Assembly: GCA_030654075.1 (NCBI GenBank)
Contig: JAURYB010000005.1
Coordinates: 72,732-129,677 of the forward strand
Direction: 5' to 3'
Length of the DNA stretch: 56,946 nucleotides
Origin: Bacteroidales bacterium
Lineage (GTDB): Bacteria; Bacteroidota; Bacteroidia; Bacteroidales; UBA4417
This document shows positions 46,837-55,975 of this stretch, in pieces. The translations under genes were made by a program, and so were the position numbers. The notes below the pieces were generated by a model that was not told where the DNA came from, ran no database searches, and was given only the letters and a program-made list of their open reading frames with translations. The first letter of the stretch is position 1, and each line of letters starts with the position of its first letter.

Positions 46837-48327
46837 TTATTTTCCACCTGAATATCCTGTATTTTGTGTAATTGAACCACCGCTATTGTCAATTTCACGC
46901 TGAGGATAAGGTAACAACCGGTGAGTTGCTGGTATAAATGTACGTGCTGGTTTATAGGATCCTTCAGCAGCAAGATTATTATAAACCTCAGCAGCCATAC
47001 CCCAGCGCACAAGATCAAAATGACGGTCTCCACCCTCAAAAGCAAGTTCCATCCTGCGCTCATACATCAGATCATTGAAATTTGGAGAAGCGATAGATGC
47101 CAAACCAGCTCTTTGCCTTACCATGTTAAATGACGTTGCTGCAGCGGCAACCCCAGCTGTTCTGTTGGCTGGGCCACCTCCGCCAAGATTAATTATTGCT
47201 TCAGCATGTAATAACAGAATATCGGAATACCTGAGAACAGGCACATCGAGTCCGGCTGCCCAATCGGTATAACTTGCAGCATAGGGTGACATATATTTTA
47301 CACATACCACGGGGGATTGATTGTTTGGAGCAACAATAACATCCGTTGAGCCATTATAGGTAATAACATCAATGCCTTTTTTTGCAACAGTGGCTGATTT
47401 TCTCTTATCTCCATCCTGGTAGGATTTATAAAAACTATCAGTAGCACTTACCAGCCTCCAGCCAACGCCGGTTTGTTCATCGTGAGTTCCTCCCCATACA
47501 TTATTAGGCAGCAATAAGATTGGTGTAATTGGGTATTCTCCAAACCGGGCACCTAATCCCCATAATATTTCACTTTCAGTTTCGTGTTCAATAGTGAACA
47601 ACTCAGCATAATTTGGGTAAAGAGAGTGTTTTCCGGAAGAGATAACCATTTCAGCAGCCGACTTGGCTTCAGCCCACTTACTTTGGTATGCATACACTTT
47701 AGCTAGTAATCCATAAGCCGCACCTAAACCCGGCCTTCCGGCTTCATGCTCCCACGATAGTTGTTTTGTTGCTTCAATAACGCTTTTCTCAATTGCTTGC
47801 CATGTCTCTGCTTCTGTAGCTCTCACCAGTGAAGATTCTGCATTATTAGGATCATAAATTGGTAAACCACCATATCTGTTCGCTTGCTGAAAATAAGCAA
47901 AACCTAAAAGAAAATTAGCTTCACCCAGTATTCTTTGCTTTTGGTTATTATCCATGGCAATACCCGGAACGTAAGTCAGAACATCGGTGGCTCTTTTAAT
48001 AGTTCTGAAGTAGGATTTATAACTATTCAGGCTAAGGTCGCCTTCGGTATTCTGTAATGCTCTGAATTCAGCCATGGCAACAAAGTCACCGTATGGGTCA
48101 TTCATATAGCCATTATCACTGAAAGCTTCCATGCTACACCACTCTTCCCCGCCAAGAGCCTCTTCGTCCTGAAGTGGACTGTATGCGCCAGCGAGAGCTG
48201 ATTCAGCCTGTTCAGCCGTTTTCCAGAATACGGCGTCAGTAAATTCATGAGGTTCGGTATTAAGGAAATCCTTTGCACATGATGCCAATACCAACGACAA
48301 CAGGGATACATATATATATTTTTTCAT
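46837..48327 (-). CDS. SusD-like glycan-binding lipoprotein (susD2)
   Basis: SusD/RagB-family lipoprotein, 496 aa, lipobox ending at Cys17 (LSLVLASCAKDFLNTEPHEF). Helical repeats include ILGEANFLLGFAYFQQANRYGGLPIY. The C-terminal signature is YERRMELAFEGGDRHFDLVRWG followed by LLPYPQREIDNSGGSITQN. It is encoded 18 bp after susC2 and should form the SusC2 lid. No third surface-binding gene follows; instead structured element copy 2 is present and then the susC1 pair. Confidence 0.95.
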   Translation of the reverse strand: MKKYIYVSLLSLVLASCAKDFLNTEPHEFTDAVFWKTAEQAESALAGAYSPLQDEEALGGEEWCSMEAFSDNGYMNDPYGDFVAMAEFRALQNTEGDLSLNSYKSYFRTIKRATDVLTYVPGIAMDNNQKQRILGEANFLLGFAYFQQANRYGGLPIYDPNNAESSLVRATEAETWQAIEKSVIEATKQLSWEHEAGRPGLGAAYGLLAKVYAYQSKWAEAKSAAEMVISSGKHSLYPNYAELFTIEHETESEILWGLGARFGEYPITPILLLPNNVWGGTHDEQTGVGWRLVSATDSFYKSYQDGDKRKSATVAKKGIDVITYNGSTDVIVAPNNQSPVVCVKYMSPYAASYTDWAAGLDVPVLRYSDILLLHAEAIINLGGGGPANRTAGVAAAATSFNMVRQRAGLASIASPNFNDLMYERRMELAFEGGDRHFDLVRWGMAAEVYNNLAAEGSYKPARTFIPATHRLLPYPQREIDNSGGSITQNTGYSGGK

Positions 48328-48345
48328 GGTATCTGTTATTTATGA

Positions 48346-51300
48346 TTAGAAATTAATGTTTAAGCCTAATATGTATGCTTTTGCCTGAGGATATACCCCC
48401 GGATCGACACCATACATATTATTGTTGAATCCACCATCAGACCCTACCTCCGGATCAAACCCGGTATATTTGGTGAGGGTAATCATGTTCTGTAGCGTAA
48501 GGTAAAGGTGTAGTTTTGAAATGTTCTTCCCAGTCAGGTTTTCATTAAAAGTGTATCCTAATGTTAAATTTTTCATACGGGCAAAACTTCCGTCTTCTAC
48601 ATAAAGAGTACTATATGTTCTGTTGTTGTTTACATCCGCCACAGTTACCCTGGGTATTGTATTTCCACCCGATCCCGGGGTCCAGCGGTCAAGTATTTCA
48701 GGGCTGTTGTTGTAGTCGGTTCCCTGCATAATTTTGCCGCCTAATGTAAGACCATTGAATAACTTATTTCCCTGGCTGCCAATCCATAACATACTTACAT
48801 CGAATCCTTTATATTCGGCTGAAAAGTTCAGGGAATAAGTTAGTGCAGGGAAACTACTTCCGGCATTAAAGCGGTCATCAGCGCTGATTTTTCCATCGTT
48901 GTTCCGGTCTTCGAACTTTATATCTCCTGGCTGAGCATAGGGCTGGATTTTATCGCCATTTTTATCAACATAGCTATCCACTTCATTTTGATTTTGAAAA
49001 AGACCCATGGCATTCAGAACATAAAAATGTCCGATTGGCTCACCCTGGGCAATTCTTCCGACAAGTACATTTTTATAATCGGAGGTAAATATTTCAGTAG
49101 CCCCGGCAACACCCAGTGTTTCAAGCTTATTTACCACATGGGAAACATTAACGGCTACTTCGTATTTAAATTCGTTCTCATGGTTGCGGTAGGATGCTCC
49201 CAGATCAAAACCTTTATTTGAAACTTCTCCCGAGTTGCGGTAAGGAGCTTCACCAACTCCTAAGGATGAAACAAGGGGAACTTGTACTAATATATCGGTT
49301 GTAAGTTTACTGAAATAATCGGCAGTAAATGAAACTTTCCCTTTTAGCATACTTACATCAATTCCAATATCGGTTTGGGTTGTAACTTCCCATTTTATAT
49401 CAGGATTAGAAATACGGTTTTGAGCCATAGCTGTAAATTGGCTTCCTCCAAGGGTTGGTGAGCCAACAGTGGTGATGGTGCTGTAATACTCGTAATTCCT
49501 GATTTTATCGTTACCCAACTGACCCCAGCTTGCACGCAGTTTTAAGTCCGAAAACAGATATGTTAAATCGCTGAAAAATGCTTCTTTTGATATTCTCCAT
49601 CCACCGGAGACAGATGGGAATACACCCCAACGCTTATCTTCAGGGAATTTCGAGGATCCATCAGCCCGGATGTTGGCAGCAAAAAGATATTTATCAGCAT
49701 ACTCATAGGATAACCTTCCAAAATAACTTAACAGGGAATAGTCATCAGCACTTCCTGTAACATGTTGGGGGAAGCTGCCTGCATTGTTGAAATAACGCAA
49801 AGCAGGATCCTGATTGCTAAAATCTTTTGCGGTTCCTGAATTTGTCCATTCATAAATTCCGGATTCTGCAGATACTCCGGCGAGAGCTGCTACGTGATGT
49901 TTTTTTATGGTTTTATCAAAATTCAGCGTATTATTCCAGACCCAGGTATTGTTTGTTGAATACATCTCAGTCAGGCTGTTTTGATCCAACCCGCGACCTC
50001 CGTTTTTTGCAATAGCAACAAAATTTTTGTTCTTCCCAAAACCCCAGTTGTAACCAAAATCCGTTTTTAATGTAAAGGCGTTAAGAAATTTATAGTCGAA
50101 ATAAATGTTTCCGACAACGGCCATGTTTTTTTGTACGTTGTCCTTGCTATTGAGTGATGCAACAGGATTAGGGAAATCTCCTTTAGGTAAACCATATATC
50201 TGGTTTGCTTCATCTTCCCAAACTGGCGTGTTTCTCATGTTGAACATAGAAGCACTAAGCACTCCATCATAATCGCCGCGGGTGTCAACAATTTGTTGAT
50301 TTGTTGAAACGATAGAAATGTTTTCACCAAAAGAAAAATTCTTTAGTATTTCGTGCTGGCTGTTCAATCTAACATTGTATCTTTTGAAGTTAGAGTTCAT
50401 TACAATACCGTTATCGTTCAGATAGCCAAGGCTAAATGAAAAATTTGATTTTTGAGTTCCTCCGCGAATACTTAAATCATTGCTCGTAATGTAACCGGGT
50501 CTCAGCACTTCATCGTACCAATCTGTACGGGTAACAGCATTTTCAGGATTGTTGTAATAATCCCAAACAGGCTCTGTAGCAGGAGTTCCATCGTTAGTGA
50601 GGGCTTCTTTGTGAATCATATTGCGTTCCTCAGCGGTTAGTGAGCTTGGCATTTTCCAGGCAGTTTGAATCCCCTGACTTGTGTTAAAGGAAACGTTAGT
50701 TGTTTCGCCCCTTTTTCCTTTTTTTGTAGTAACAATTACAACTCCATTCGCACCCCGCGAACCGTAAATAGCAGCTGAAGCAGCATCTTTAATTACCTGA
50801 ATGCTTTCAATGTCTGCCGGATTTAATCCATTGATACTTCCAATTATTCCATCAACAACATACAATGGACTGTTATCATTAATAGAGCCCATACCTCTCA
50901 CTCTGATTTCGACTGCTCCGCCTGGCTCACCTGAATTTTGGATAACGGTAACCCCTGATAAGTGACCTTGAAGGGAATGGCTTACCGATTGGCTTAATCC
51001 TTTTAGCTTATCGGGTTTAACAGTCGAAATAGCCCCGGTAATATCGGCTTTCTTTTGCGTTCCATATCCGATTACGACTATCTCATCAAGATTTTTGGCT
51101 AGTGAGATCAATTGAATGTCAATTTGATTTCTTCCTTGCAAATCAACATTCTGCGTTTCAAATCCAATATAGGAAAAGATAAGAGTTGTATTGGCATCGG
51201 GCACTGTTAATGTGAAAACACCGCTACCATCAGTAACAGTTCCTTGCACAGTTCCTTTGATCTGAACACTCACACCAGGAAGTGGACCCACATCATCTTT

Positions 51301-51396
51301 TACGGTTCCGGTAACTTTGTGTTGAGCCAAAGCCGAACCGATACTCAAAAATATTATGCACATGATGCACAATAATACTTGTACTTCTTTTTTCAT
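48346..51396 (-). CDS. SusC-like TonB-dependent transporter (susC2)
   Basis: Outer-membrane TonB-dependent transporter, 1016 aa. A signal peptide (cleavage after GSALA) is followed by a carboxypeptidase-like domain (HKVTGTVKDDVGPLPGVSV), a TonB-box-like stretch (LDEIVVIGYGTQKKADITGA), a plug (LQGHLSGVTVIQNSGEPGGA, VRGMGSINDNSPLYVVDGII, DIESIQVIKDAASAAIYGSR) and a barrel ending in LGLNINF. It diverges clearly from susC1, so the tandem pairs probably import different fragments of the substrate. It is the first gene of the locus in the window. Confidence 0.96.
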   Translation of the reverse strand: MKKEVQVLLCIMCIIFLSIGSALAQHKVTGTVKDDVGPLPGVSVQIKGTVQGTVTDGSGVFTLTVPDANTTLIFSYIGFETQNVDLQGRNQIDIQLISLAKNLDEIVVIGYGTQKKADITGAISTVKPDKLKGLSQSVSHSLQGHLSGVTVIQNSGEPGGAVEIRVRGMGSINDNSPLYVVDGIIGSINGLNPADIESIQVIKDAASAAIYGSRGANGVVIVTTKKGKRGETTNVSFNTSQGIQTAWKMPSSLTAEERNMIHKEALTNDGTPATEPVWDYYNNPENAVTRTDWYDEVLRPGYITSNDLSIRGGTQKSNFSFSLGYLNDNGIVMNSNFKRYNVRLNSQHEILKNFSFGENISIVSTNQQIVDTRGDYDGVLSASMFNMRNTPVWEDEANQIYGLPKGDFPNPVASLNSKDNVQKNMAVVGNIYFDYKFLNAFTLKTDFGYNWGFGKNKNFVAIAKNGGRGLDQNSLTEMYSTNNTWVWNNTLNFDKTIKKHHVAALAGVSAESGIYEWTNSGTAKDFSNQDPALRYFNNAGSFPQHVTGSADDYSLLSYFGRLSYEYADKYLFAANIRADGSSKFPEDKRWGVFPSVSGGWRISKEAFFSDLTYLFSDLKLRASWGQLGNDKIRNYEYYSTITTVGSPTLGGSQFTAMAQNRISNPDIKWEVTTQTDIGIDVSMLKGKVSFTADYFSKLTTDILVQVPLVSSLGVGEAPYRNSGEVSNKGFDLGASYRNHENEFKYEVAVNVSHVVNKLETLGVAGATEIFTSDYKNVLVGRIAQGEPIGHFYVLNAMGLFQNQNEVDSYVDKNGDKIQPYAQPGDIKFEDRNNDGKISADDRFNAGSSFPALTYSLNFSAEYKGFDVSMLWIGSQGNKLFNGLTLGGKIMQGTDYNNSPEILDRWTPGSGGNTIPRVTVADVNNNRTYSTLYVEDGSFARMKNLTLGYTFNENLTGKNISKLHLYLTLQNMITLTKYTGFDPEVGSDGGFNNNMYGVDPGVYPQAKAYILGLNINF

Positions 51397-52079
51397 ACGT
51401 TGAGGTTTTTAGTTGTGTTTGAATTGATCATTTGTTTGGGTGGTTTAGTATTGATTTATTGGTGGTTTTCGGAGCACGGCTTTTACTTATTTTACGCAGG
51501 ATTTAGGGTTCTGTTACATTGATTGCCAAGCAATAGAATGAAGAAGTAGATTGGAAGGTTCAATATTCTCGTTTGCAGAGTTTTGATGAGAGTTTAATCA
51601 CTTTCAGTAAAATCATTAAAAGAGCAATTGCAAATGAAAATTTAGTCTCTTTTGATTTTGCATTATATGAAATGCAAAAGTTATATAGCATTTTCAGTTT
51701 TAAGAAATCAACATCCAATGAAGACAGATTTGGTGTCAAATTCTTTAATTATAGTAATTATGTGAACAAAGATAAATGAGGAAATTAGAAATGGTATATT
51801 AAAAAGCGTATTAAAAACCTCATTTTGCGTAAATATAGAAAATGTAATATTCGTGAAGCAGTTAAAGTATGATAAATGGCTACTGATCAAATTTCCTGAC
51901 TATGGCAAAAACCGATAGTTAGAACTCCAATCCTTAAAGATAGTATAGCAAAGGTTCTTGTTTTTAAATCTATGACTTGTCTGCCTGATAAGATCAGCTG
52001 TCCTAAAAATATAATACGACAGCAGGTCGCACAAAATATGTGAGAAAACAGGAATCGGCTTTCGCCCTGTGATATTTTA
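51397..52079. other. 683-bp intergenic region upstream of susC2
   Basis: It holds the predicted susC2 promoter (51767-51843) and an AC-rich leader. A short plus-strand frame at 51573-51779 (68 codons, TTG start) overlaps the predicted leader and matches nothing I recognise, so I do not call it a gene. Between 51870 and 52079 I see nothing. Confidence 0.55.
51767..51843 (-). promoter_or_regulatory. Predicted susC2 promoter and activator site
   Basis: A minus-strand -7 box TATCTTTG (51774-51767) lies 31 bp from the 38-bp motif at 51806-51843, exactly the spacing seen for susC1. Half sites GCGTA at 51806 and 51827 are 21 bp apart. Weaker similarity continues to about 51867. The predicted leader is about 360 nt. 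The shared site implies that one regulator, probably an AraC-type or hybrid two-component protein encoded outside the window, controls both pairs. Confidence 0.6.
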
Positions 52080-52816
52080 TTAATTCTTCAATGCATTTTC
52101 AATAGCCTTCTCAGCCTGCGGCTCCATCACTTAGTACCCGGCTTAGTTGGGATGTACCCCATTTTCGGAGTATTCTTTTTTCAACCCTTTGCATTCTTTT
52201 ACCAACGGGGAATAAGAGTCGAGGTAATAAAATCCATTTCCAGCCGCATATTTTTTAATCCACTGATTTAATAGTACGATCTTTACAGAAGGAAGAACGC
52301 CCGGATTCCGGGGAAAGTCATAAGCCGGTAAAACTGAACTCAGCGCTACTTTTTATCATGAGCCTTTGCCAGATCAGCCATCTAAGCTATATTAGCCTCA
52401 ATTATTTCGAGCGTTGCAAATCCGGTATTACCTGCAATATCATTGATGCCCGCTAAAATTACTACCACCTTTGGCTTCCGATCATTAACATCGGGCCGGA
52501 TGCGGATCAGCATCTGCGGTGTTGTCTGTCTGTTGATACCACGATCATATTAGGGCCTTCCGACGAAAAACTCCGGACTGATATCTTTCCATCCTTCGGT
52601 AATTGAGTTGCCCATAAATACAATCCTGTTTTCACCGGAGGCAGGCAGACCGAGTTTTTCATTCTCGGTTCGAAAACGGGCCAGGTTGAGCCAGTCAGTT
52701 TTTATTCTTATTAATTCAGATTTTTCCCATTCAGTCATTTATTTCTGAGCATGCACGTATGCTGCCATAAATAGAAGTATTGAGAGAATCAAATATATGA
52801 ATTTCATATTTTTCAT
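52080..52816 (-). pseudogene. Secreted SGNH/GDSL hydrolase, decayed
   Basis: The reconstructed gene starts at 52816 with a Sec signal (MKNMKFIYLILSILLFMAAY, then VHAQK). An in-frame TAA follows at once (52741-52739). After it the sequence reads MTEWEKSELIRIK and then the SGNH block I motif RIVFMGNSITEGW. A frame change near 52555 leads into TPQMLIRIRPDVNDRKPKVV and VILAGINDIAGNTGF (block III GxND). A TAG replaces a Trp codon, a further shift occurs near 52350, and VHPN (block V His) is followed by two TAA codons. The frame ends at 52080. At least four stops and two shifts mean it is not functional. Intact relatives are acyl-glycan esterases or lipases. Confidence 0.85.
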
Positions 52817-52947
52817 AGAACATTCAGATTTGTGTAAATGATTGATATATATGCATATAAGGCATTTGTGTGAAATTTTTAATGGATTTATAGTCAGAAA
52901 TTCCAAATCCTATTCCCTAACCCCTGAATCCAAATCCCTAACCCCTC

Positions 52948-53835
52948 CTAAATAAATCTTCTTTTCACAAAATCCTTCAACCGGGCAAGGGTTTCCTGTT
53001 TGGTTTCCCACTCAGCTGAATAGTATTTTTGTAAAATCCAGTTTGCTTCGTCCAGATTAACTGCTTTGTTGATCCGGTGAATCGCTTCATCAAACTGTGT
53101 TACATTGTTCGCAAACAAATCGCTGATAAAACTGAACTTGTCATTGAGCCCAATGCCTGTGGTTAAATCGGCTATAGGTTGAAAAAGAACACGCGAACCT
53201 GTATTGCCCTGAGTCTGCGACAAAGCAATGGTCTCACTCAGGGATTTATTGCCTGTATTGAACTTGTCAGCCAGCATGGAAGGCGCTGTTTCGGAAATAA
53301 CAGGATTGTTATTTCCGGCAATATCCAAATCCGTTTTCTCAGTATAAGTTATTTCAGATTTATCCTGAACCGGGTTTTTATAAACTGGTTCCGCTTCGAT
53401 TTCGGGTTCTGCAATGAATTCTTCTTTAATTTCTTTCTGTAAAACAATCTCCGCCTCGGGTTCTGATTTGTATTCCGGCTCCGTAATGTATTCAGGGAGA
53501 GCTTCGGCAACAGGTTCGGGTTCCGTTTGTGGTGGTGTCTTTGCCGGCTCAGGTGAGGGAAATTGTTTGTCGCTGTGCGAATGTGAAGCTACCTGCTGCG
53601 AATCTGAAGGAACAGCAGTATTTACCCTGACTTCGGGTTTATTCTGCGTTTCCTGCATAGCCAGGTTTATCTGTCCGATATTTTTAAATGTGTCATAAAG
53701 CTTGCGCAGATCATCGAGCATCAGGTCAAGTTCCAGTTGCGAAATAGTACCTGTCGGAACGTATAATTGATTGTACCTCGATACTACTTTCCGGATCAGA
53801 TCGTCGGCATCGCGGGTTAAACGGTTTAAGTCCAT
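52948..53835 (-). CDS. Uncharacterised protein with Glu/Pro-rich linker
   Basis: A 295-aa protein without signal peptide or membrane segment. Residues 1-60 are a predicted helical N-domain (MDLNRLTRDADDLIRKVVSR). Residues about 65-215 are a low-complexity Glu/Pro/Ser/Thr-rich linker (for example EPEPVAEALPEYITEPEYKS). The C-terminal about 75 residues form a conserved-looking helical module (IGLNDKFSFISDLFANNVTQ, then FDEAIHRINKA and LKDFVKRRFI). I recall similar tails in uncharacterised Bacteroidota proteins but know no function. It is divergent from tdk. Confidence 0.8.
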   Translation of the reverse strand: MDLNRLTRDADDLIRKVVSRYNQLYVPTGTISQLELDLMLDDLRKLYDTFKNIGQINLAMQETQNKPEVRVNTAVPSDSQQVASHSHSDKQFPSPEPAKTPPQTEPEPVAEALPEYITEPEYKSEPEAEIVLQKEIKEEFIAEPEIEAEPVYKNPVQDKSEITYTEKTDLDIAGNNNPVISETAPSMLADKFNTGNKSLSETIALSQTQGNTGSRVLFQPIADLTTGIGLNDKFSFISDLFANNVTQFDEAIHRINKAVNLDEANWILQKYYSAEWETKQETLARLKDFVKRRFI

Positions 53836-53876
53836 GTTTTAGGGTGATAGTTTATAGTTAATGGGGAAATGGGTTA

Positions 53877-53942
53877 ATAGTTAATCGTTATTCGTTAATC
53901 GTTAATCGTTAATCGTCATTCGTACATCGTCATTCGTACATC
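53877..53942. repeat. Short tandem repeat (GTTAATC / GTCATTCGTACATC words)
   Basis: Several copies of CGTTAATCGTTAATC are followed by two copies of CGTCATTCGTACAT. It lies between the uncharacterised gene and tdk; non-coding. It is a simple repeat type often seen between housekeeping genes in Bacteroidota. Confidence 0.75.
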
Positions 53943-54078
53943 TTTAAATCCGCTTTCTGCCAGGCCTTACTATTTATCAACTTGTAAAATGTTGATTGCA
54001 GGAAGATTGCCGCTTTCTTGTTGAAAGATTTTATTTTGTATCAGTGGTTTTACCTCTACAGAGATGAAAATATTTCAT

Positions 54079-54086
54079 TAAGTTTG
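54079..54086 (+). promoter_or_regulatory. Possible -7 box for tdk
   Basis: TAAGTTTG matches the Bacteroidota -7 consensus TAnnTTTG, 48 bp before the tdk start codon. No clear -33 TTTG is found at the right distance, so this is a weak call. Confidence 0.35.
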
Positions 54087-54134
54087 CGTTTCATACCGGG
54101 TGTTAAAATTAACAAAGATTAAACTACGCAGCGC

Positions 54135-54725
54135 ATGTTTCTTGAAAAATCCACTAACAATCCATCACAAGGCAGAGGCTGGATCGAAGTTGTTGTCGGT
54201 TCAATGTTCTCCGGTAAAACCGAGGAGCTGATCCGAAGGCTTAACCGGGCGCGTATTGCCAAACAAAAAGTGGAGATATTCAAACCCGAGATAGATAAAC
54301 GTTATGATGATGTTAATGTTGTTTCACACAACGAAAACAGCATTCGCTCCATCCCGGTTCAAAATGCGTCACAGATACTGCTTTATATTGACGGAATGGA
54401 TGTTGTAGGCATTGATGAAGCTCAGTTTCTGGACGACGATCTCCCGGCCGTTTGTAATTATATAGCCAACCAGGGAATCAGGGTGGTTGTAGCGGGGTTG
54501 GATATGGATTTCCAGGGCAAGCCTTTCGGCCCCATACCGGCGCTCATGGCAACAGCCGAATATGTAACTAAAGTGCACGCCATCTGCATGCGCTGCGGCG
54601 ACCTGGCACAGTATTCGCATCGTACAGTGGTGAGTGAAAAGCTCGTGTTATTAGGCGAAAAAGATAATTATGAACCACTTTGCCGGAAATGCTATACGGA
54701 CACTAAAACAGGGTTTAAGGATTGA
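54135..54725 (+). CDS. tdk: Thymidine kinase
   Basis: Type II thymidine kinase, 196 aa, phosphorylating thymidine to dTMP in the salvage pathway. The P-loop is [10 protein letters not shown] (22-31), the Walker-B-like motif is [10 protein letters not shown], and [20 protein letters not shown] is the substrate lasso region. A structural zinc site is formed by CMRCG and CRKCY. The length fits the family. It is a housekeeping gene outside the glycan loci. Confidence 0.95.
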   Translation: MFLEKSTNNPSQGRGWIEVVVGSMFSGKTEELIRRLNRARIAKQKVEIFKPEIDKRYDDVNVVSHNENSIRSIPVQNASQILLYIDGMDVVGIDEAQFLDDDLPAVCNYIANQGIRVVVAGLDMDFQGKPFGPIPALMATAEYVTKVHAICMRCGDLAQYSHRTVVSEKLVLLGEKDNYEPLCRKCYTDTKTGFKD

Positions 54726-54789
54726 AACAGACAAGACGATGGACGATATTATGAAGGGCAACATGGAAAAGGAGCAACATTGATTTTTT

Positions 54790-54814
54790 CCCGTCTTCCG
54801 ACTTCCAGCCTCTT
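54790..54814. repeat. Dispersed repeat word (GTCTTCCGACTTCC type)
   Basis: The sequence CCCGTCTTCCGACTTCCAGC and its flank match the words of the inverted-repeat element at 19819-19975. It sits just before the RNA ligase start and produces a false N-terminal extension in that frame. Confidence 0.55.
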
Positions 54815-54833
54815 AATTCATAAACACTCAGCA

Positions 54834-55850
54834 ATGAGAAAATTAGCAAGTATTCAAAAAATCAAGGCATTAGAAACAATCGAAGGAGCTGATGCCATCG
54901 AAAAAGCAAGCGTATTAGGTTGGCAATTAGTTGTTAAAAAACACGAGTTTAAGGTTGGGGATTTAGTTGTTTATTGCGAGATTGATTGTTTAATGCCCGA
55001 CAAACCTGAGTTTGAATTCCTGAAGCCAAGGGGAATGCGGGTACGTACTATAAGGCTTCGTGGCCAGGTTTCGCAAGGAATATGCTTTCCCCTTTCAATT
55101 CTTCCAAAGGATTTTGATGTTATTGAAGATGCTGATTGCACCGGAATTTTAGGAATTGAAAAATATGAGCCACCCATGCCTGCCTGTTTAAGTGGCATTG
55201 CCAAAGGCCGGTTCCCCTCATTTATTCCCAAAACCGATGAAACACGGGTACAGGTTTTACAAAAACTTTTAGATAAGTATAAAGGCGAAAAATGCTACAT
55301 AACTGAAAAAGTGGATGGTAGTTCAGGTACGTTTTACATCAATAATGGCGAATTTGGTGTATGCTCACGAAACCTGGAGCTTTTAGCGGATTCTGAAAAC
55401 AGCTTTTGGAAAGTGGCCAGGCTGATGGATATCGAAAATAAACTCCGCTCGTTGAATGGTAACTTTGCCATTCAGGGGGAATTAATAGGCGAAGGTATTC
55501 AGGATAACAAATTAAGATTGAGAGGTCAGACAATACTGTTTTTCAATGCGTTTGATATCGACAGGTTTGAATACTTCGGATATGAAAAATTCATTTCTGT
55601 TTTCAAAAAACTGCAACTCCCAACGGTTTCAATTATTTCGGATGAATATAAACTCGACAACGATATTGAAGCAATTATAAAAATGGCAACCATAAAAAGC
55701 AGTATTTGCCCGGATGTGTGGGCCGAAGGAATAGTTATTCGTCCAATAAATGAAAAGATCGAATTACTTTTGTCAAATGAAAACTTCAATAATGGCAGGG
55801 TGAGTTTTAAAGCCATAAACCCGGAATTTCTGTTGAAGTATGGAGAATAA
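54834..55850 (+). CDS. RNA ligase, DraRnl (DRB0094) type
   Basis: ATP-dependent RNA ligase of the nucleotidyltransferase superfamily, 338 aa; the Deinococcus DraRnl family seals nicks with a 3'-OH on the RNA side. An N-terminal OB-like domain (about 1-110; IEGADAIEKASVLGWQLVV, LVVYCEIDCLMPDKPEF) precedes the adenylation domain. Motif I is ITEKVDGSSGTFY with Lys159 as adenylation site. Further elements are FGVCSRNLEL, FAIQGELIGEGIQ, LFFNAFDI and WAEGIVIRP, with a terminal Lys-containing VSFKAINPEFLLKYGE. I use the ATG at 54834: upstream codons to 54780 derive from a non-coding dispersed repeat. It lies 108 bp after tdk. Confidence 0.9.
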   Translation: MRKLASIQKIKALETIEGADAIEKASVLGWQLVVKKHEFKVGDLVVYCEIDCLMPDKPEFEFLKPRGMRVRTIRLRGQVSQGICFPLSILPKDFDVIEDADCTGILGIEKYEPPMPACLSGIAKGRFPSFIPKTDETRVQVLQKLLDKYKGEKCYITEKVDGSSGTFYINNGEFGVCSRNLELLADSENSFWKVARLMDIENKLRSLNGNFAIQGELIGEGIQDNKLRLRGQTILFFNAFDIDRFEYFGYEKFISVFKKLQLPTVSIISDEYKLDNDIEAIIKMATIKSSICPDVWAEGIVIRPINEKIELLLSNENFNNGRVSFKAINPEFLLKYGE

Positions 55851-55975
55851 TGAAATTATTTTCATGGATTTGAGTAGTGAATTGTTTTTCGGTTTCAATA
55901 CATACCATGCCCATCAAGAATTTTAGGCCCGTTATGGGATTAAAATCCAGAAAATATTATCTTAAAAAACAACTA

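Noticed and set aside
46758..47063. 101-codon minus-strand ORF overlapping the end of susD2
   Set aside because: It overlaps the true susD2 C-terminus, which has the full SusD signature in its own frame.
51573..51779. 68-codon plus-strand ORF upstream of susC2
   Set aside because: TTG start, no recognisable family, AT-rich, overlapping the predicted susC2 promoter and leader on the other strand.
54780..54833. N-terminal extension of the RNA ligase
   Set aside because: These 18 codons (TTG start) coincide with a dispersed repeat word; family members begin near the MRKLASIQK position.
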